The notes: generated by a model not told the origin, from the letters alone. DNA of 64,000 bases from Prochilodus magdalenae (GCA_024036415.1 JAMWET010000658.1:62001-126000), one strand, 5' to 3'. Shown: positions 1 through 13,979, counted from the stretch's first letter. Made by a program: numbers and translations.

Positions 1-3000
1 AGCCAAAAAAAGCCCACATACTTGAGGATGCGGCCTGAGCACTGCAGCACAGCGCAGCCATTTTGTGTGATGCTTTGGATGATAACTAGCTTGTTAATTC
101 ATGTCACACACAATTAGTGTGCAGCCTGGAGGTGAGCTGATTTATTTAATTTCATATGTGTTTTGAGGTATATTTCCTTTAGTGCATCTTTAGTGCATTT
201 GTTTTAATAATGGACATGCAAACAGTTTGGCTTTTTAATGAAGCGCTCTGTGCTGAGTGCGTGTTTGCTTGTCCCAGGCATTGTTGGTCTATTGTATGGT
301 AATGCAGGAAGGAGGGATGTCATGCTGTTTTCTTTGAGTTTGTTTCACCCATCCCCCATTGAACAGACACAAACACACACACACACACACACACACACAT
401 GCATGCATACCCTTAGACACCCGTCTGCACAGCTCAGCCAAGGATTTATCCGTTTGCCTCAGACCCTTTGGGATGGCACATAAAGTCACACAAACACACA
501 TGCATGTACACACACACACAGGACATGTACACATGTCTCGCATTATTTTTTTAGGACCCCCATTGTTTTCCATTGATTTTTGTATTGGGATTCAAGTAAC
601 AGTAAACCTAACTCTAAGCTTTACTTCATTGCTAGGTCATTTTTTGAGGCTGATCTACTTTTTACTTTTTAGACTTGCCCTGAGACGTTTATTGATGCAT
701 TTTCTCAGCTCAGCTTTCACAACTCACATAGATTTTCAGCCACAAGACACAGTAGGCATATCTGTTACTTGCTACTCACGAATGCCCTAATTCTCCTGCC
801 GCCTCCTTCACTGTATCTCACTAGCCCTGTGGTAGACTTGCAAGAGCACACTTGAGCAGTTGTTTGAGGCCTGAGAAATTGATTACATAATATATTATAA
901 TCAGGCATCCTTCTGCTTGCTTGGAATAAAACCATTGCAAGTAAGACTGGACAGTCCTGCTCTAGAGCATCAAAAAAAGAGAGTGGTGTTTCTACGGTTT
1001 TCTCATAAAGTAAAGTCACTAACTGTTCTACAATGACCAATTTGGAGATCGAAAAGAGATGATAAAATCACCCATCCAACAGAACAGCCTGAGAAACAGT
1101 TGAGATGCCTGGTCTTCTAAGAGGACAAAACGGTTAATTTTGTGTTTGGTCTTGTTTGCATTTATATTTCAATCAATCTCAAACGATCTGACCTCCTTTC
1201 TTTTCTCACTTATTTAGATTGCATTCACAACACCAGGCTGAAGTGGCACAAATCCAGGTTTTTGCCTTAATGTGACAGAGATCTAGTGTTTTCCGAGCTG
1301 TGTGGACACACAAATCTGATCTTTTCAAATCAGATCTGAACCTCTTTTATATGTTCCCCTACATGCCTTCCTCTAAGACCCATGAAGCAGCACTATATCT
1401 TTCCAAACTGCCACAAATACAACCTTATGGGACAGCTTAACAATTATGTCAGCTAACAGACTCACGGTTTGGCTTTCAACATGATGAGAGGAGAACTGTC
1501 CTGCCCACCCTGAGGAAGCAAAGCCAAAACTGCTTTTCATGGACACAGAGACCCTGCTCGCTGTGGCACCACTTTGAGTCTTTCAAACTCTAAAAGTGCA
1601 GGTTTATGTGGCCATAATGAAAATAGCACTTGCAGTTGCAGGAACCACAACAGAGATCTAGCCATTTTATTATATGTAGCCACCAGCGGATTTGCTGAAG
1701 AAACAGTAATCTTTGGGGTCTATTTTTTTTTCTCACGATGCCCAGCATGTTCCTCTCTTCCATGAATAAATTGGAAAAAAACATTCCAGGTATTAATAAC
1801 CATTTCATGTACTAACTTCCATTGAGGAAGCTTTTAAAGGTGAACGTCTTGTTCATATTGACCACCCCTGTGAACTGTGCTGTAGAACTCTAAATGACTT
1901 TTAACATCTTAACTACTTAATTACACAGAAGAGTTGGTGGAATTACTTTATAAGAATGTTTAAGGTAACTAACACGGAGGTATATGAGGTAAGATTATAT
2001 ATGAGGTATGAGGTAAGAAAAATTATACTTGTTCCTGTCTGTAAAGAAAGTACTTTTGTCGGTTGATGTGAATAAGAACTGCTGCTGAAAGAAATCTTTC
2101 TTATGTATATAGAACTTGGAGATTTAACATATAACATAAGCACCACAAAAGATACATCATGCAAATTCCATTCTAATTGCTGCTGACTTATCACAAATGT
2201 TAGTACTTTTTATTAAGGACATTTTATAAGATGTCTGTGTTCATAGTTGTGAGCATGCTCTGTGCTGTCTTTGGTTCTCTGATATATTGGCGTATGTAGG
2301 AAGTGGGTCACTGCACTACACCACACTTTGCGGTGGGTTGGCATGGCAATGCCGTCGCTCGATTAAACACGTGCCGCTGAGCCCAGAGCTCGCCGGGGAC
2401 CTGAAATCTTCAGCTGTGCATGTTAAATTCTACATACTGCGCTGAGATGAAGCACAGCACTGTTTCTTACAGTCAGCATGAACAAGAATCTACTGATTTC
2501 CTTTCCAATAATGATGAATTACATCATACAGACAGTATGAAGGCATGCAGAAGACACCACACAGGGATGCAGAGAGCTGAGGTGCTGAGGGGCCATATCA
2601 CACCCAGATTTCAACACTGTTTGACTTTAAACGGATTTCAGTTATAGCATCAAAAAATAATAAAAGAACTTAGTTCAAAGACATGTTGAGCATAGGAAAA
2701 TCCCATGCATGGTCAAAATCTGCTGTGGCATTGCCACTGTTAATATTTGCACTGCCTTTTAGAGTGAGGCTAATCTTTTCCCTCATCAACTGGCTGCATG
2801 ATGTTGCACCACAAACAGCAGATGAAGGCTATTTCTGTGCCCTGATGCAGGTTTTTTGTTTTTTTTTATGTTATGTTTTATACACTTTTTCTAACAACTA
2901 TTATTATACCCCAATAGATGTTAATGCATATCTTGAATGTGGATGTGTCGCAAATGGTTCTAGTCTTCTTATTGATATTCAGGTGACTGGTCAACTGCTC

Positions 3001-3226
3001 AGGCTATTTGCCTAAAGTTCATCTGGTAGGAGAGACCAGAGACAGCAGGATGAGTATCAGCAGATACTGTGTGAGTTGTGTGCATACTGTGGCTCTATTG
3101 TTTCTAAAAGGGAACAGGAAGACCAATTGTATCTTTTAATGGCTGGTAATGGAGCACGTCATTTACAATTTATAGGAGGTTAGCTAGTCTTCAAAAATAG
3201 TCCAGGTCTACAAATCATACCAATAA
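1..3226. other. Non-coding sequence, putative gpm6a intron 1 (5' part)
   Basis: I see no coding exon. It holds a (CA)n run at 373-399 with further CA-rich text to 530, and otherwise unremarkable AT-rich DNA. The small open frames here are either low complexity or lack any recognisable motif. Assignment to intron 1 is inferred from the absence of gpm6a exon 1 in the window. Confidence 0.5.
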
Positions 3227-3251
3227 GATAGATATATATATATATATATAT

Positions 3252-3284
<33 letters not shown>

Positions 3285-3296
3285 TATATATATATA
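3227..3296. repeat. (TA)n/(GATA) microsatellite
   Basis: Nearly pure TA dinucleotides are interrupted by three TAGATA steps. Confidence 0.98.
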
Positions 3297-3599
3297 GCCA
3301 TGTAGCATGTAGCCTCATGTCTTTTTTCCTTGGATCCATATGTGGAGAGTTATGAAATCTGCACCTCTTTTTAATTATTTATATTGGTGTCCTTTAAAGA
3401 TGGCAAAGCAGGAGAACAATGAGAAAAAAGTAAGGGACGCATCAGTGACAGTTTTCCAATTTCTTAATCATTTCCAGTTTCACATATGCATTAAACATTA
3501 TTAACAATATAGAAGAGAAGTAAACCTAATAAACGTATAGTAAAAACTGAAACAAACAGTCATACGCATGCAGCAACAGACACACATGCACACATAATA

Positions 3600-3800
3600 T
3601 AGACCCATGTCTCGTCTTTGTCTCCGCTTCCCTGGTCATGTGACCCAGCCTGGCGTGCATTAAAGCTCTGTATGGCTGTAATGGGGAGTCAGCGTTCTGT
3701 TTCAATTATCAGGCACAGCCACGCCTCCTTTTCTCTCTCCTTCTGAGAGCTAACCATTAGATAATTGTGAACCCTGACCTCGCTGGGCCGTTGGGGTGGG
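3600..3800. promoter_or_regulatory. Candidate conserved non-coding block in putative intron 1
   Basis: This is a complex, non-repetitive segment with balanced base composition in otherwise AT-rich DNA. It contains GTCATGTGACC (E-box/CLEAR-like), CAATTATCA and TTAGATAATTG homeodomain-like cores. It has no open frame. Regulatory function is inferred only from texture. Confidence 0.25.
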
Positions 3801-5499
3801 GTGTAGTAGTAGCTGTTTGATATTGTAGTCTGGCAGATGGAGAGCAAGAGAGAATGAGAGAGGGGGACAGATGGGTGGAAAGGGAGGGGTCTGAGGGTTG
3901 AAGCTGCCTTTGTTTTGATGCTTGTACAGTATGGGGAGGAGAGAAGACCCCTTAAACCAGCTGAAACCTCATTTTAAAAGCAGGTCATACTCGGTTAGGG
4001 CTGTGTTGTATTCTGTTCATCTGATGTCATAGTGGTTTAACCATACAAGTATTGTTAATAATACAAGCTCTGTATTATAGCTGAGTTATGTATGCTACAA
4101 ATTGATTACAAAATAACTCTTTATTTTTACTGGTGATAAACCGCAGATAAGCTGAGAACAATGCAAACACAGATCCACAGTGGTTTCCACTGAGAGACAC
4201 TTACGACTAGCAGAGATACTCACAATTTTTATTGTATAGTTTTTTACATGTATGCTTTTTGATGAGAACATGTGGTGAAACCCAAAAACAAAAACAGTAA
4301 GAAACAAAAAAGTCGGCATTAATTGTGTTTGTATTTGATGAGGTAAAGAGGTCTAAGTGTACATGCTGACTCTACTTTATTTAATAGAATGAAAATACAA
4401 TATGTGGCATGTGTATACACCACTAAATAAACATATCAGGGAAAAAAGTTATGGCACATTTCGCACATTTTGTTTTACTTTTCTTGACGTACTGAAAAAA
4501 AATCAGTAAGAAAAAATCAGGAATCTTTCATCAGGCAAGTTTCTGTTTTGCACAGTTATAAACAAAAATTCTGCTTCTTCCCCTTCTTTATTTTTTAAAG
4601 TAGTGTGTTTGTTTGTTTATCTTTTTACTTCGAAGAGTTTAACACTTCTTAAATACGAGTTTCAACATGTATACGGCTCTGTGCAAAAATTAAAAATCCC
4701 TTTTCTTGTTTTATCTCTTCTGTATAACATTAGAATAAATACAATTAAAGAGCAAAAACATAACAAGAATCTAGAGAGAACGCAAGTTCAGTTCTTGGCT
4801 TCTCCGTGAATTCCAGCAATTGCCTCCATTCGCATCATTTCCATCAGCAGGATGAATTTAATGAAAGATTTAATTTAATGAAAGATGAATAAATATACTA
4901 GGTATTGGATGGCAACTGTAAATTCTATTTTGCAAATGTCTACTTTGCAAATGGCTGCACTAACACATTTGCATCAAGTCACACAATGTGTTACATATTA
5001 GTTTATTTGTAATTTTGTAGATAAATGTGTTTGCATATCAGTTTTTGAGAGCCTAAGCTGTTTATACATTATTGTATGTATAATGTTTATAAGAGGCATG
5101 AACTGGTGGAGATGGAGAGGTGCTGAAAGTGATTTGCATGCAAGGGGAACAATGGGTCTGATTGAGGAGGGATTAGTGCAGATTTAGAGGAGATCCAGTT
5201 TTGGCCATTGCAGCAGTGTTACAGAACTATGGGAAAACTGCATTGTTTCTTTCATTCATCTGTAAAGAAAAGCTCAATGCGGTCCTGAAAACGCGATTTC
5301 TAGACACCCTCTTTCTTCCCCTCTTCCATTCACAGCTTGAAAAACAGCTCATGCAGAGCTACAAACATGGAGAAGAGCAGGGGTCCAGTTGCAGTGTTTG
5401 AAGAAGTTTTTTTTTTCTTCAGATATATTTTGCTTTAATAAATTTTTAATCAGTGAATACTTAAACTTTAAAACCCCTTTAACTGCTTGTTGCCACATG

Positions 5500-5800
5500 T
5501 GGTACGTAGTTAAAGGGTCGTTATCATGCAAAACCAAGCTGTCTTCACTTTTTTAAATAAAAAAAAAAGTTTGATGTAGCATGTAAAAATTGTTAGAAGA
5601 AACAAAACAGCCAGTTTAGAATAGTGTTTTTGTTGTCACACAAAACTATTTAGTCTACAGCAGTTCAGCAAACCCATTCAGATGGATGTCTATAAGGAGA
5701 GAGAAAAATGCACATTACAGAGCGACCAGTCAGTAAAGGGTCCATTTACATGTATCAGTCTTAAAGGCACAGTAACAAAAACTAATTATTTACCTAAAAC
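5500..5800. repeat. Degenerate interspersed repeat (shared phrases with 8140 and 28230)
   Basis: A 'TCATGCAAAACCAA...GTAGCATGTAAA...TTAAAGGCACAGTAACAAAA' pattern recurs near 8145-8260 (GCAGCACGTAAAC, GGCACAGTGAGCAAAA) and 28240-28280 (TTAAAGGCACAGTGACAAAA). It looks like old copies of one SINE- or MITE-like family. The boundaries are uncertain. Confidence 0.45.
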
Positions 5801-6229
5801 TACACAAAATGTAGAACGGGTTCAGTTAAATGACAAAATTTATCATTGGTGTCCAAAGAAAAACATGCACAAGCTTTTATGCATCATGTGACCACATAAG
5901 CTGCTTTTTACATTGTGTGAAAATTATACGATGAATGAACCAAAAAAATTGCCCTAAATTGCTTCAAAGAAAGTCTGTTCCCTTTGACTTTAAATTTAAA
6001 ATGAAAATTAATGTTGCCATTTTGGAGAAACTTGTTTCTTTCTTTAGAGCACAAAAACATATGCTGAGTATAAATAACAAAATGAGCTCGAAAAAGGCCA
6101 AAGGATATTATACAAGGCGATATATTTATCCAGTCATTTTGATATTTGTCATAGTGGCCGATCTGATTCTGCATCCTGTGCATTCTTATTACCTCCTTTA
6201 TGTGTGATGAAAAGAAAAGCGAGAGAGGA

Positions 6230-6610
6230 AAAGAAAGGATGACAGAAAGAGAGAGGGGGAGAGAGGGGCTGGCAGAGGGAGAGCTGAATAATTGATGCTG
6301 ATGGCAGACCCCTCTCCGTGCTGCAATTTAATAATGAATGAATCCTCCTGTACACGTTCAGCAGCCACCCCTCATTTGTTCTGCTTTGGCATTGAGTGCC
6401 CACCTTCACCAAACACTAAATGCTAAATACCCAAGCATGAATGAAGCCCTGGACATTTAAGAGAGTCTCAAACTACAAACAGTCTGAAAACAATGTGACC
6501 CAGGTATAAGCTTTCGCTTTAATTCTAGACGATTAATGGCAAACGTGAGAGGAGAGCCGTGTTTAAGGCTGGTAATTAGCGCAGGGCGCAGGGTTTAGTA
6601 TGGTAATAGA
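6230..6610. promoter_or_regulatory. Candidate conserved non-coding blocks rich in homeodomain cores
   Basis: Two compact stretches (about 6280-6410 and 6520-6600) have many TAAT/ATTA cores (GAATAATTGATGC, TTTAATAATGAATG, GATTAATGG, GGTAATTAGCGC) embedded in non-repetitive, moderately GC-rich text. No frame is open across them. An enhancer role for the neural gene gpm6a is inference. Confidence 0.28.
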
Positions 6611-8109
6611 GTAGCATTCTGCTTTTGTGAGATAGCCAGTGCAACAAGGAGTAATAAAATTGGTCATTTGCAGGCAGTTAATGTTGAAATATATTGTATG
6701 TATTGCAGAGCTTCAGAGCAAGAGGGCCTGTGTTTCATATTTTGATTTGAAAGCTCTATATGTGCACTTCTGCCGTGAAGATACAATAGACCAATCTGGT
6801 TGTAGAAAATAATTGTTAGTAGGACATTGTGATTGATGGACAGTACATTGTATGTAGTTCTTTTTCCATTAAAATGGATTCTTCTATTGTAGACTGCCAG
6901 TAAATAAGTTTTTTTTTTTTTACCCTAGAGAACATTTTGCACTTCTTAGGAGTGCTCCCAGTTGCGGCACACTCCAGCTGACCTTTGGCAATGCTCTTTG
7001 GCTTGTGTGCAGCTGCTTGGCTATGGAAATCCTTCACATGAACTTTCAACATAAAGTTCTCGTACTCATGTTGCTTACCAAGGCAGTTTGGAGTGACACA
7101 ACAGTGGATAGGCAGTGTTATGCTCTTTGCCGGTTGGTGGCTCTGTCAACATACAGTTGACTGGGATGGATGTAGCAAGACTGAAATGTCATACATTTAA
7201 TAGAAAAGAATAGACTGGCAAAGTTAACGTCCTCTGACAGCTCAACTTCTAAAACAACTGAGCCCTTCAGTACAACTCATCCTACTGCTGGTGTATGTCT
7301 ATAAAGGTTGCTTGGCTATGATTTTGTACAGCTGACAGCAATGAGTGTGGCTGATAGATCACATACCTTTGGTCTTATAGTGTATATGAAACTAGTCCTC
7401 CACTTTAATTGTGTTTGGTGCTTTTTACGCAGGATGGAAATGAAGGGAGGCTATCAGCTGGTTTACTTGTACACTTGGTTTAGACTGTACTGAGCTGAAG
7501 TTAGACCCAAAGGTGCCTTGACATCACGCAGGCGGAGCATAGATGCTATGTCCCCAGGCTGTCTGGAGAGGTGAGCTAGGAAGAGAAGAAGAGAATACAT
7601 GAAGCAGGGCACATATTGAGTACAGCTTGAATGGCCTTCCATTTTTTTTTGCATAATATTAAACTCTGTCTCAGCTACCTGACACATTGTAGCTTAAAGG
7701 AATAGTGCAGATGAACATGAAACTTAGATAGTAAGTGTTATATGCGGATCAGGCAGTGCGATTTTGCTTTCGGAGGTTGGCTACATTAGTTTTGTGCTGG
7801 GCAAAAGCACATTGCATAGCTAAAAATAAGCCATAACAACCTATTATACAGTGTCAGAAACCACATGCACAAGTCTGAAATGACTTTCGGGTACTTTTTG
7901 GGAATCATTTGGCTCTTTAAATTAAATTTTTTTGGCAAACCTTTTTTTGAATCAACTTGGTTCAGATGGCTACTGTGTCTGCTCTGTGAAAACATCTCTT
8001 TGAATTAAATTTTTTTAGTGTTGAATAATTGCAGCATTCACAGTAAGTGCTCATAAAACAATGCACAAAGTGATACATTCAACATGTACAAATGTCGCAC
8101 AAACTGAGC

Positions 8110-8680
8110 AGAAGTACTATGGTGACTTCAGCTGTAGTGTCTTAAAGGCCCCATATCATGGAAAAACAAATTGTTCTCAATTTTTTACATAAAAGGTTTT
8201 AATGCAGCACGTAAACTGAATAGTCATTTACGTATATCAGGCACAGTGAGCAAAACAGCCTTAAATGATTAATAATTGTACTTACAAGATATACAGAAAT
8301 ATAGAATACAACCAAACTACCTTCCTTACAAAGAATAGCTGCATCTCACAGCCCCCAGAGTTTGTTTGGTTTCTACAGTAAACGTAGACCCACCCCACCA
8401 ATTAATCTGACTCTGTGTCAGACTGAGCATCGCACAAAGCAGTCAACACAAAGCCTGCACACTGCTTTACGTCTTTTAATAAGTGGCTGCCAGTTTGGGC
8501 AGCCTTTCCTGTCAATCATGAGGGATTATGGCACATGGTGGGCAGTAACCACCTCAGACTCCGCCCACATATATCTGAAACATTAAAGAGTCTTCTAAGC
8601 CCTCTAATGCATCTTACTGCTCATAAAATAACACAGGGGCCCCCAGATAGGAAAAGGTCCACTGTAGCCTTGTGGCTCTT
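8110..8680. repeat. Interspersed repeat, non-autonomous
   Basis: It starts with a TTAAAGGCCCCATATCATGGA phrase typical of short teleost interspersed repeats and runs through CCACCTCAGACTCCGCCCAC to a tail near 8680. The first part is shared in diverged form with 5520-5790. There is no coding capacity. Confidence 0.45.
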
Positions 8681-8699
8681 TGTTTCAGCCACAATAGAG

Positions 8700-9070
8700 A
8701 CATGCTAGGTCGTTTTGATTGATATGGAAATTATCTTTTTTTTCTGGATTGGTGATTATGCACTTGTGCTTCAGTTGCTAATGAAAGCCCCCAAGCAGGT
8801 TTATTGTTGTTATCAATTTTTTCAGTGTGAAAGTGTACTGAATGCAGTCATTCCCAGGCTAATGAAAAACAGCAGTTAGGAATAATATAAACCCATTCAT
8901 ACGTCAGAGTTTTGTGTACAAAATTTAATTTATATTGTTAAAATGTAACTTCTGAGATTTATATTTAGTAATTATTTCACATCCCTTAACCAAGCCGTCT
9001 TAATGCTTTATGCAAATGCCTCTTTTAAATAAAGCCTCTGTCCATAAATCATTTAGCCCCCGGACAGTAT
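8700..9070. promoter_or_regulatory. Candidate non-coding regulatory block with POU octamer
   Basis: Non-repetitive text holds TTGCTAATGAAAG and GGCTAATGAAAAAC, and near 9011 TATGCAAATGCC, a perfect octamer (ATGCAAAT) as bound by POU factors active in neural progenitors. Function is inferred. Confidence 0.25.
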
Positions 9071-9489
9071 ACACTAAACACATATCACACATGTGCAGCA
9101 TGCCTCACCCACAACACTTTAAGCTTTAAAGAGTAAACTAATTCTGAGCTAATCCTGATTTGCAAACATTAAACACTGATTCAGTAACCGGTCACGCTGG
9201 TGGATAATTGGTGGACTTGACTTTAAATACCAAGCTTCTTTTCCTTTGAGCCTTACACTTACACAATTTGGTAGGTTTTATTTGACCTACTTATGCTGTT
9301 GTGTCATTACCGTTTTAAAGTATTTTAATAAAAAAAATAAAAATAAAAATAATAATAATAAATAAATAAATAATACTTTCTAGTTTATCTTTAATGAACA
9401 TATTTAAATAAACATTTATGAAAAATACAAGAATATAAATATGTGAATGAAATAAAAATCTTAATTAATTATTTTACTTGATGCAATTC

Positions 9490-9632
<143 letters not shown>

Positions 9633-9824
9633 AACACAGTATGAATCACGGCATGGAGTTGAAGAGGTTCTTAATGGCAGTCTGCGTTAATCCATCCCAC
9701 ACACCTTGAATATTGTCTTTAGATAAGGCCCATCCTTGCCTGTCACATGCACAGATGAGCATGAAATTTGAGTCACGTGCATGTCTCATAATGTCTAACC
9801 TACCCAGCAAGTTTCATTCCTGTG

Positions 9825-11020
9825 AGCGGAACACTTTTTAATCAGAGTTTAGCATCAACTCAGTTCAACTTCAGGGTTATTGATCCGGTCAGTTAAGTAG
9901 TAGGGAGGGCCGTTAATCAGTTTCAGCTGCTTTGGTGTTAATGAAATTAACAACAGGTGCAGTAGAGGAGCAACAATGAGACACCCCCCAAAACAGGAAT
10001 GGTTTAAAAGGACGAGGTCATTGACATTTTGTCACCCCTCTCATCCTTCCAGACTGATTTTTCATTAGTTTTGACCAAACAATCAGAAACAGGCCTCATA
10101 AGGGCGGCCTGAGGGCCTGACGTCCTGTAGTGGGCCCTGTGCTCACTGGCCAGCACCGTAGAGCTCGACTGGCATTTGCCACAGAACACCAGAATTGGCA
10201 GATCCGCCACAGGCGCCTTGTGCTTTTCACAGATGAGAGCAGGTTTTACCTGAGCACATGTGACAGACGTGACAGGCTCTGGAGACGCTGTGGAGAACGT
10301 TATTCCGCCTGCAACATCATTCAGCATGACTGGTTTGGTGGTGGGTCAGTGATGGTCTGGGGAGGCATATCCCTGTAAGGACGCACAGACCTCTACAGGC
10401 TAGTAAAACGGCACCCTGACTGCTATCAGGTATCAGGATGAAATCCTTGAACCCGTTGTCAGACCCTACGCTGGTGCAGTGGGTCCTGGGTTCCTCCTGG
10501 TGCACAACAATGCCTGGCCTCATGTGGCAGGAGTATGCAGGTAGTTCTTGGAGAATGAAGGAATTGATACCATTGACTGGCCCACCAGCTCGCCTGACCT
10601 AAATCCAATAGAACACCTCTGGGACATTATGTTTTGGTCCATCCGAGGCCACCAGGTTGCACTTCAGACTGTCAGCTCAGTGATGCCCTGGTCCAGATCT
10701 GGGAGGAGATCCCCCAGGACACCATCCGTCGTCTCATTAGGAGCATGCCCCCACGTTGCATACAAGAGTGTGGGGGCCATACAAACTACCTTTTTGAGTT
10801 ACTGCAATGGAATTTTGGTTAAATGGATGAGCCTGCTGCATAATTTTTTTTAATTGAACCCTCTATAGCGTGATCATTTTCATTTCCATGAAACGATGTG
10901 GCATCCTTTCGTTCCTAACACATTACCCAGTTTATATGAGGAAAGATATGCTGCATGATTTTTTTCCCATTGAGATCTGATGTGTTTTCAAAGTGTTCCC
11001 TTTATTTTTTTGAGCTGTAT
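9825..11020 (+). mobile_element. Tc1-like DNA transposon, degenerate, copy 1
   Basis: The right terminal repeat (AAAGTGTTCCCTTTATTTTT, 10990-11009) is the reverse complement of the pattern at the left end of the inverted copy at 34468. The left terminal repeat survives only as GCGGAACACTTTTTAATCAG (9826-9845). The interior carries a broken transposase. It ends directly at a (TA)n tract, in keeping with TA targeting. A second copy of the same family lies inverted at 34468-35826. Confidence 0.85.
10130..10822 (+). pseudogene. Tc1-like transposase remnant (DDE), copy 1
   Basis: Open pieces encode a DDE transposase in at least three frames. 10130-10378 contains FTDESRFYLST (first catalytic Asp) and [13 protein letters not shown]. 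Around 10500 the second catalytic motif reads VHNNAWPHVA, with Asn where Asp is required. 10548-10822 contains [16 protein letters not shown] with the third acidic region and a C-terminal PPRCIQECGGHTNY. Most of the N-terminal helix-turn-helix half is missing, and frame changes separate the pieces. It cannot make an active enzyme. Confidence 0.88.
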
Positions 11021-11054
11021 ATGTATATGTATATATATATATATATTTATATAT

Positions 11055-11106
<52 letters not shown>
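11021..11106. repeat. (TA)n microsatellite
   Basis: TA-rich tract adjoining the right end of the Tc1-like copy. Confidence 0.95.
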
Positions 11107-11112
<6 letters not shown>

Positions 11113-11236
11113 CAATTCAACTTTATTGTCATTATACCAATACAGGGTTGTACAGTATAACGAAACACGGTCAGGCTCCTTCTCCAGTGCAGTTGAAGAA
11201 TGTGTATGTATGTGTGTGTATATATAGATATATATA

Positions 11237-11296
<60 letters not shown>

Positions 11297-11420
11297 GTGT
11301 AGTGCAAAGACAAACAGACAAAAACAATGTGTGCAAACAGTACAGTACAGTATAGTATGTGTACAGAACATGTGCAAAGAGTAAGCGCAGTATCAGTAAG
11401 TATGTGGTTTAAACAGTATG
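11107..11420. repeat. LINE-3'-end-like repeat with (ATTCA)n start
   Basis: It begins ATTCAATTCAACTTTATTGTCATTATACC, continues with AGTATAACGAAACACGG and, after a TA insertion at 11219-11296, with AGTGCAAAGACAAACAGAC and cAGTacAGTacAGTATAG phrases. This format is shared by many fish retroposon tails. It is a non-coding relic. Confidence 0.5.
11219..11296. repeat. (TA)n microsatellite
   Basis: TA dinucleotide tract inside the retroposon-like repeat. Confidence 0.95.
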
Positions 11421-11499
11421 GATATATAAATATATATATATATATTTGTGTGTATGTGTGTGTGTGTAGAACCATATACACTGAGAAAGTGGGGGAAAA

Positions 11500-13940
11500 C
11501 AAGGTTGCATATTACGCAAATGTTCAAAATTAAACTCCCTTGATCATATTATTCTGCGACGCTTTTTAGAAACCTAATCAGCCAGTCATGTCAGAAGCTG
11601 TTGTGTATATGGAGAAGTGCTTTTCTGCTGGCTGCTCTAAAGCCTGATTTAATATTGTCTGGAGAATGGAGTGCTCTTTGGTTTTTCAGGTGCTGAGCTG
11701 TGGTCAGCCTCAGGGCTCTGCAGGCGCTTAGATGAGGTGTCCCATTTCAAGCAGCTGTGGAAGGAAAAGAGATCACTACTGTGATTATGAAACTCAATCT
11801 GAGTACTCTACAGCATGTGTGTGTGAGTGTGTGTGGGGGTCATTCAATCTCTCTGTACGTTTCTCAGTATACTAATCAATGTTGGGGCAGCTACAAAAAA
11901 GTCTACTACTAATTTCATCTCTCAGACTGTAATGGGATCACTTAACGTATTATTTCCTCGAAGAAAGTCACTAATTCATCTTTTTTATGCTTTGCTAGAG
12001 TCTGAGAAACTAGAAAGTATAAAGAAAATTTAAATAGTGCTTTTAAACAGTCAGTCAGCCCATTGTAGTGAAACTTTTTCTCTTTTACAGTATAATATAT
12101 ACTAAAACGCTACAAACACCATTTGCATCATCCACTGCAAAGCTTTATTAAATGTCTTGGAGAATCTCAGCTTTACATAATGTAAAGGTTCTTTAAAGCT
12201 TTAGTTTTTTTTTTACTCTCGAAAGGTGTTTTTTTAACCCAGAAGGTGTTTATTCTGTAGGACCTTCGTGGCATTAAACATTACTGCTAATGCACTTCCA
12301 GTATGAAAATGTCTTTCAGTTAATAACTCGTACTCACCTTAATGTATTTACATTAGATTATTTACCTTACACTAGGTAGTTAGTTACAAATAAGTAATGG
12401 ACTACAAATGATGTAATGAAGCTTATTAAGAATCTGTTTGAAGGCTGCTATAAATAATAAATATAAGAGAGAGATAAATAGTCAGGGCTGAATATAAGTT
12501 GGATGATGGTTGGCTCTGTTAAGAAAATCGTATGGTTTATGTGTTTGTGGTCCAGTTGTTTTGGTATCTATATAAGGGGCACAAGAAATACCAGTGTTAT
12601 TCAATATCCTGCCCCACCCATTTTGTTACATCACTAGCTGGTGTCCCTGTAGACCTGAATGATAAATCCTTTTTTTGAACTTTAACAGAAAGTTGACTGA
12701 CATTTCACATCAGTGGGGACATGTTCAGCGCTGAGGCCAGAGAGACAGTGGATATTTTGATCTTGGACCTAAATTTGCAGATAATAATAGCAATTTAAAT
12801 TACTGTCAGGAACATGGACATTATTTATATTCCTCAACCCATTTGGCCCTGTGTCCCAGGTTCTGAGGCACTACCATGTTATGCAGCAGTGTAATCTCTT
12901 AGAGAACCGCACAGGTGCCTCCGCTGTCTGTCTTCAGCTAATTGAAAGCCATCAGAGACTTTCATCATTTATCAGCATCGGTCACGCTGATCCAAACCGA
13001 TCAAACTGACACAATTGCCATTATTAAGAAGGAGGTTGGACAAACAAGCGTGAGCAGTCAATGCATTCAGTCAAACACACACACACACCCCCTCACACAT
13101 TACTGTCCACTCAATGGCTCGCAACAAGACAGTATTATAATAAAAGTCTGACAGATAAATTATGAATGCTCTGTTTACAGAGCAGCCCCTTTTGAAAACC
13201 CATTTCACATTGGCTGTGACCATTCCTAATGTGAGATACATCCATTAAGCCAAGAAGCCATCTGACACGCTGTCAACACAAATGCTCCATTCAGTCACAG
13301 AAGCAGGTCTGACAGTCCGGACAAACATACATGATTGCCGAGGAGTGATCAGAGCCTCTCACTAAAGATCACATTAGGACACTGTACAAAATACAGTGCA
13401 AGAAGTATGAAGTTGTAGGTGGGCCTCTGCTCTGCTTGTTGCATAAAGAAATGATTCTGTGAAGCACTGTGTGAGAATTTCAATATTCTGAGATTTTAAA
13501 TTACTGGTTTTTATTAAAGCATCCAATCAAATTCATGTCAGCATGAAATAGACATGCCCGTGGCAGTTCATTTATCATCTTAATGCGGGGACTAGAACCA
13601 CCAAATAGTTGTAGCATCACACACCAATAAAACACTTTTTTGTTAAAACTTTAACTCTTCTTTTATATACTTCAGTATGTATGTAAGTAGAATCTCTCAG
13701 TGCCTCTATTTACATCACATCACAGTAAAGCTGGTAAAGGGTGGGGGGTCGGCGGGGTTTCCAGTTTTATTGTGACATGGGTTTTGAAAGAAGGAATTAA
13801 TTTTTATTGTCCAATACAGTTTGTGGTTTCTTCTCAGGCCCACAGTTACCTCCCCGGTGTCATTTACCACCGATCTCCTCATTATCAGTATGTAATTTCT
13901 TATGACACCATCACTGGCAGCATCACTGTATATCAACAGC
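11500..13940. other. Non-coding, putative intron 1; nothing recognisable
   Basis: This is AT-rich sequence without motif-bearing frames. 12120-12310 has GGTTCTTTAAAG phrases that may be a very old MITE. 12930-13040 (CAGCTAATTGAAAGCC, CCATTATTAAGAAGG) is non-repetitive and could be regulatory, but I cannot support more. Confidence 0.4.
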
Positions 13941-13979
13941 AGAAAGAGTGAAAAACCGTCACCCCCAACCAGACAGCAC

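Noticed and set aside
238..790. Open frames over the CA repeat
   Set aside because: They are His-Thr and Cys-Val runs produced by the microsatellite.
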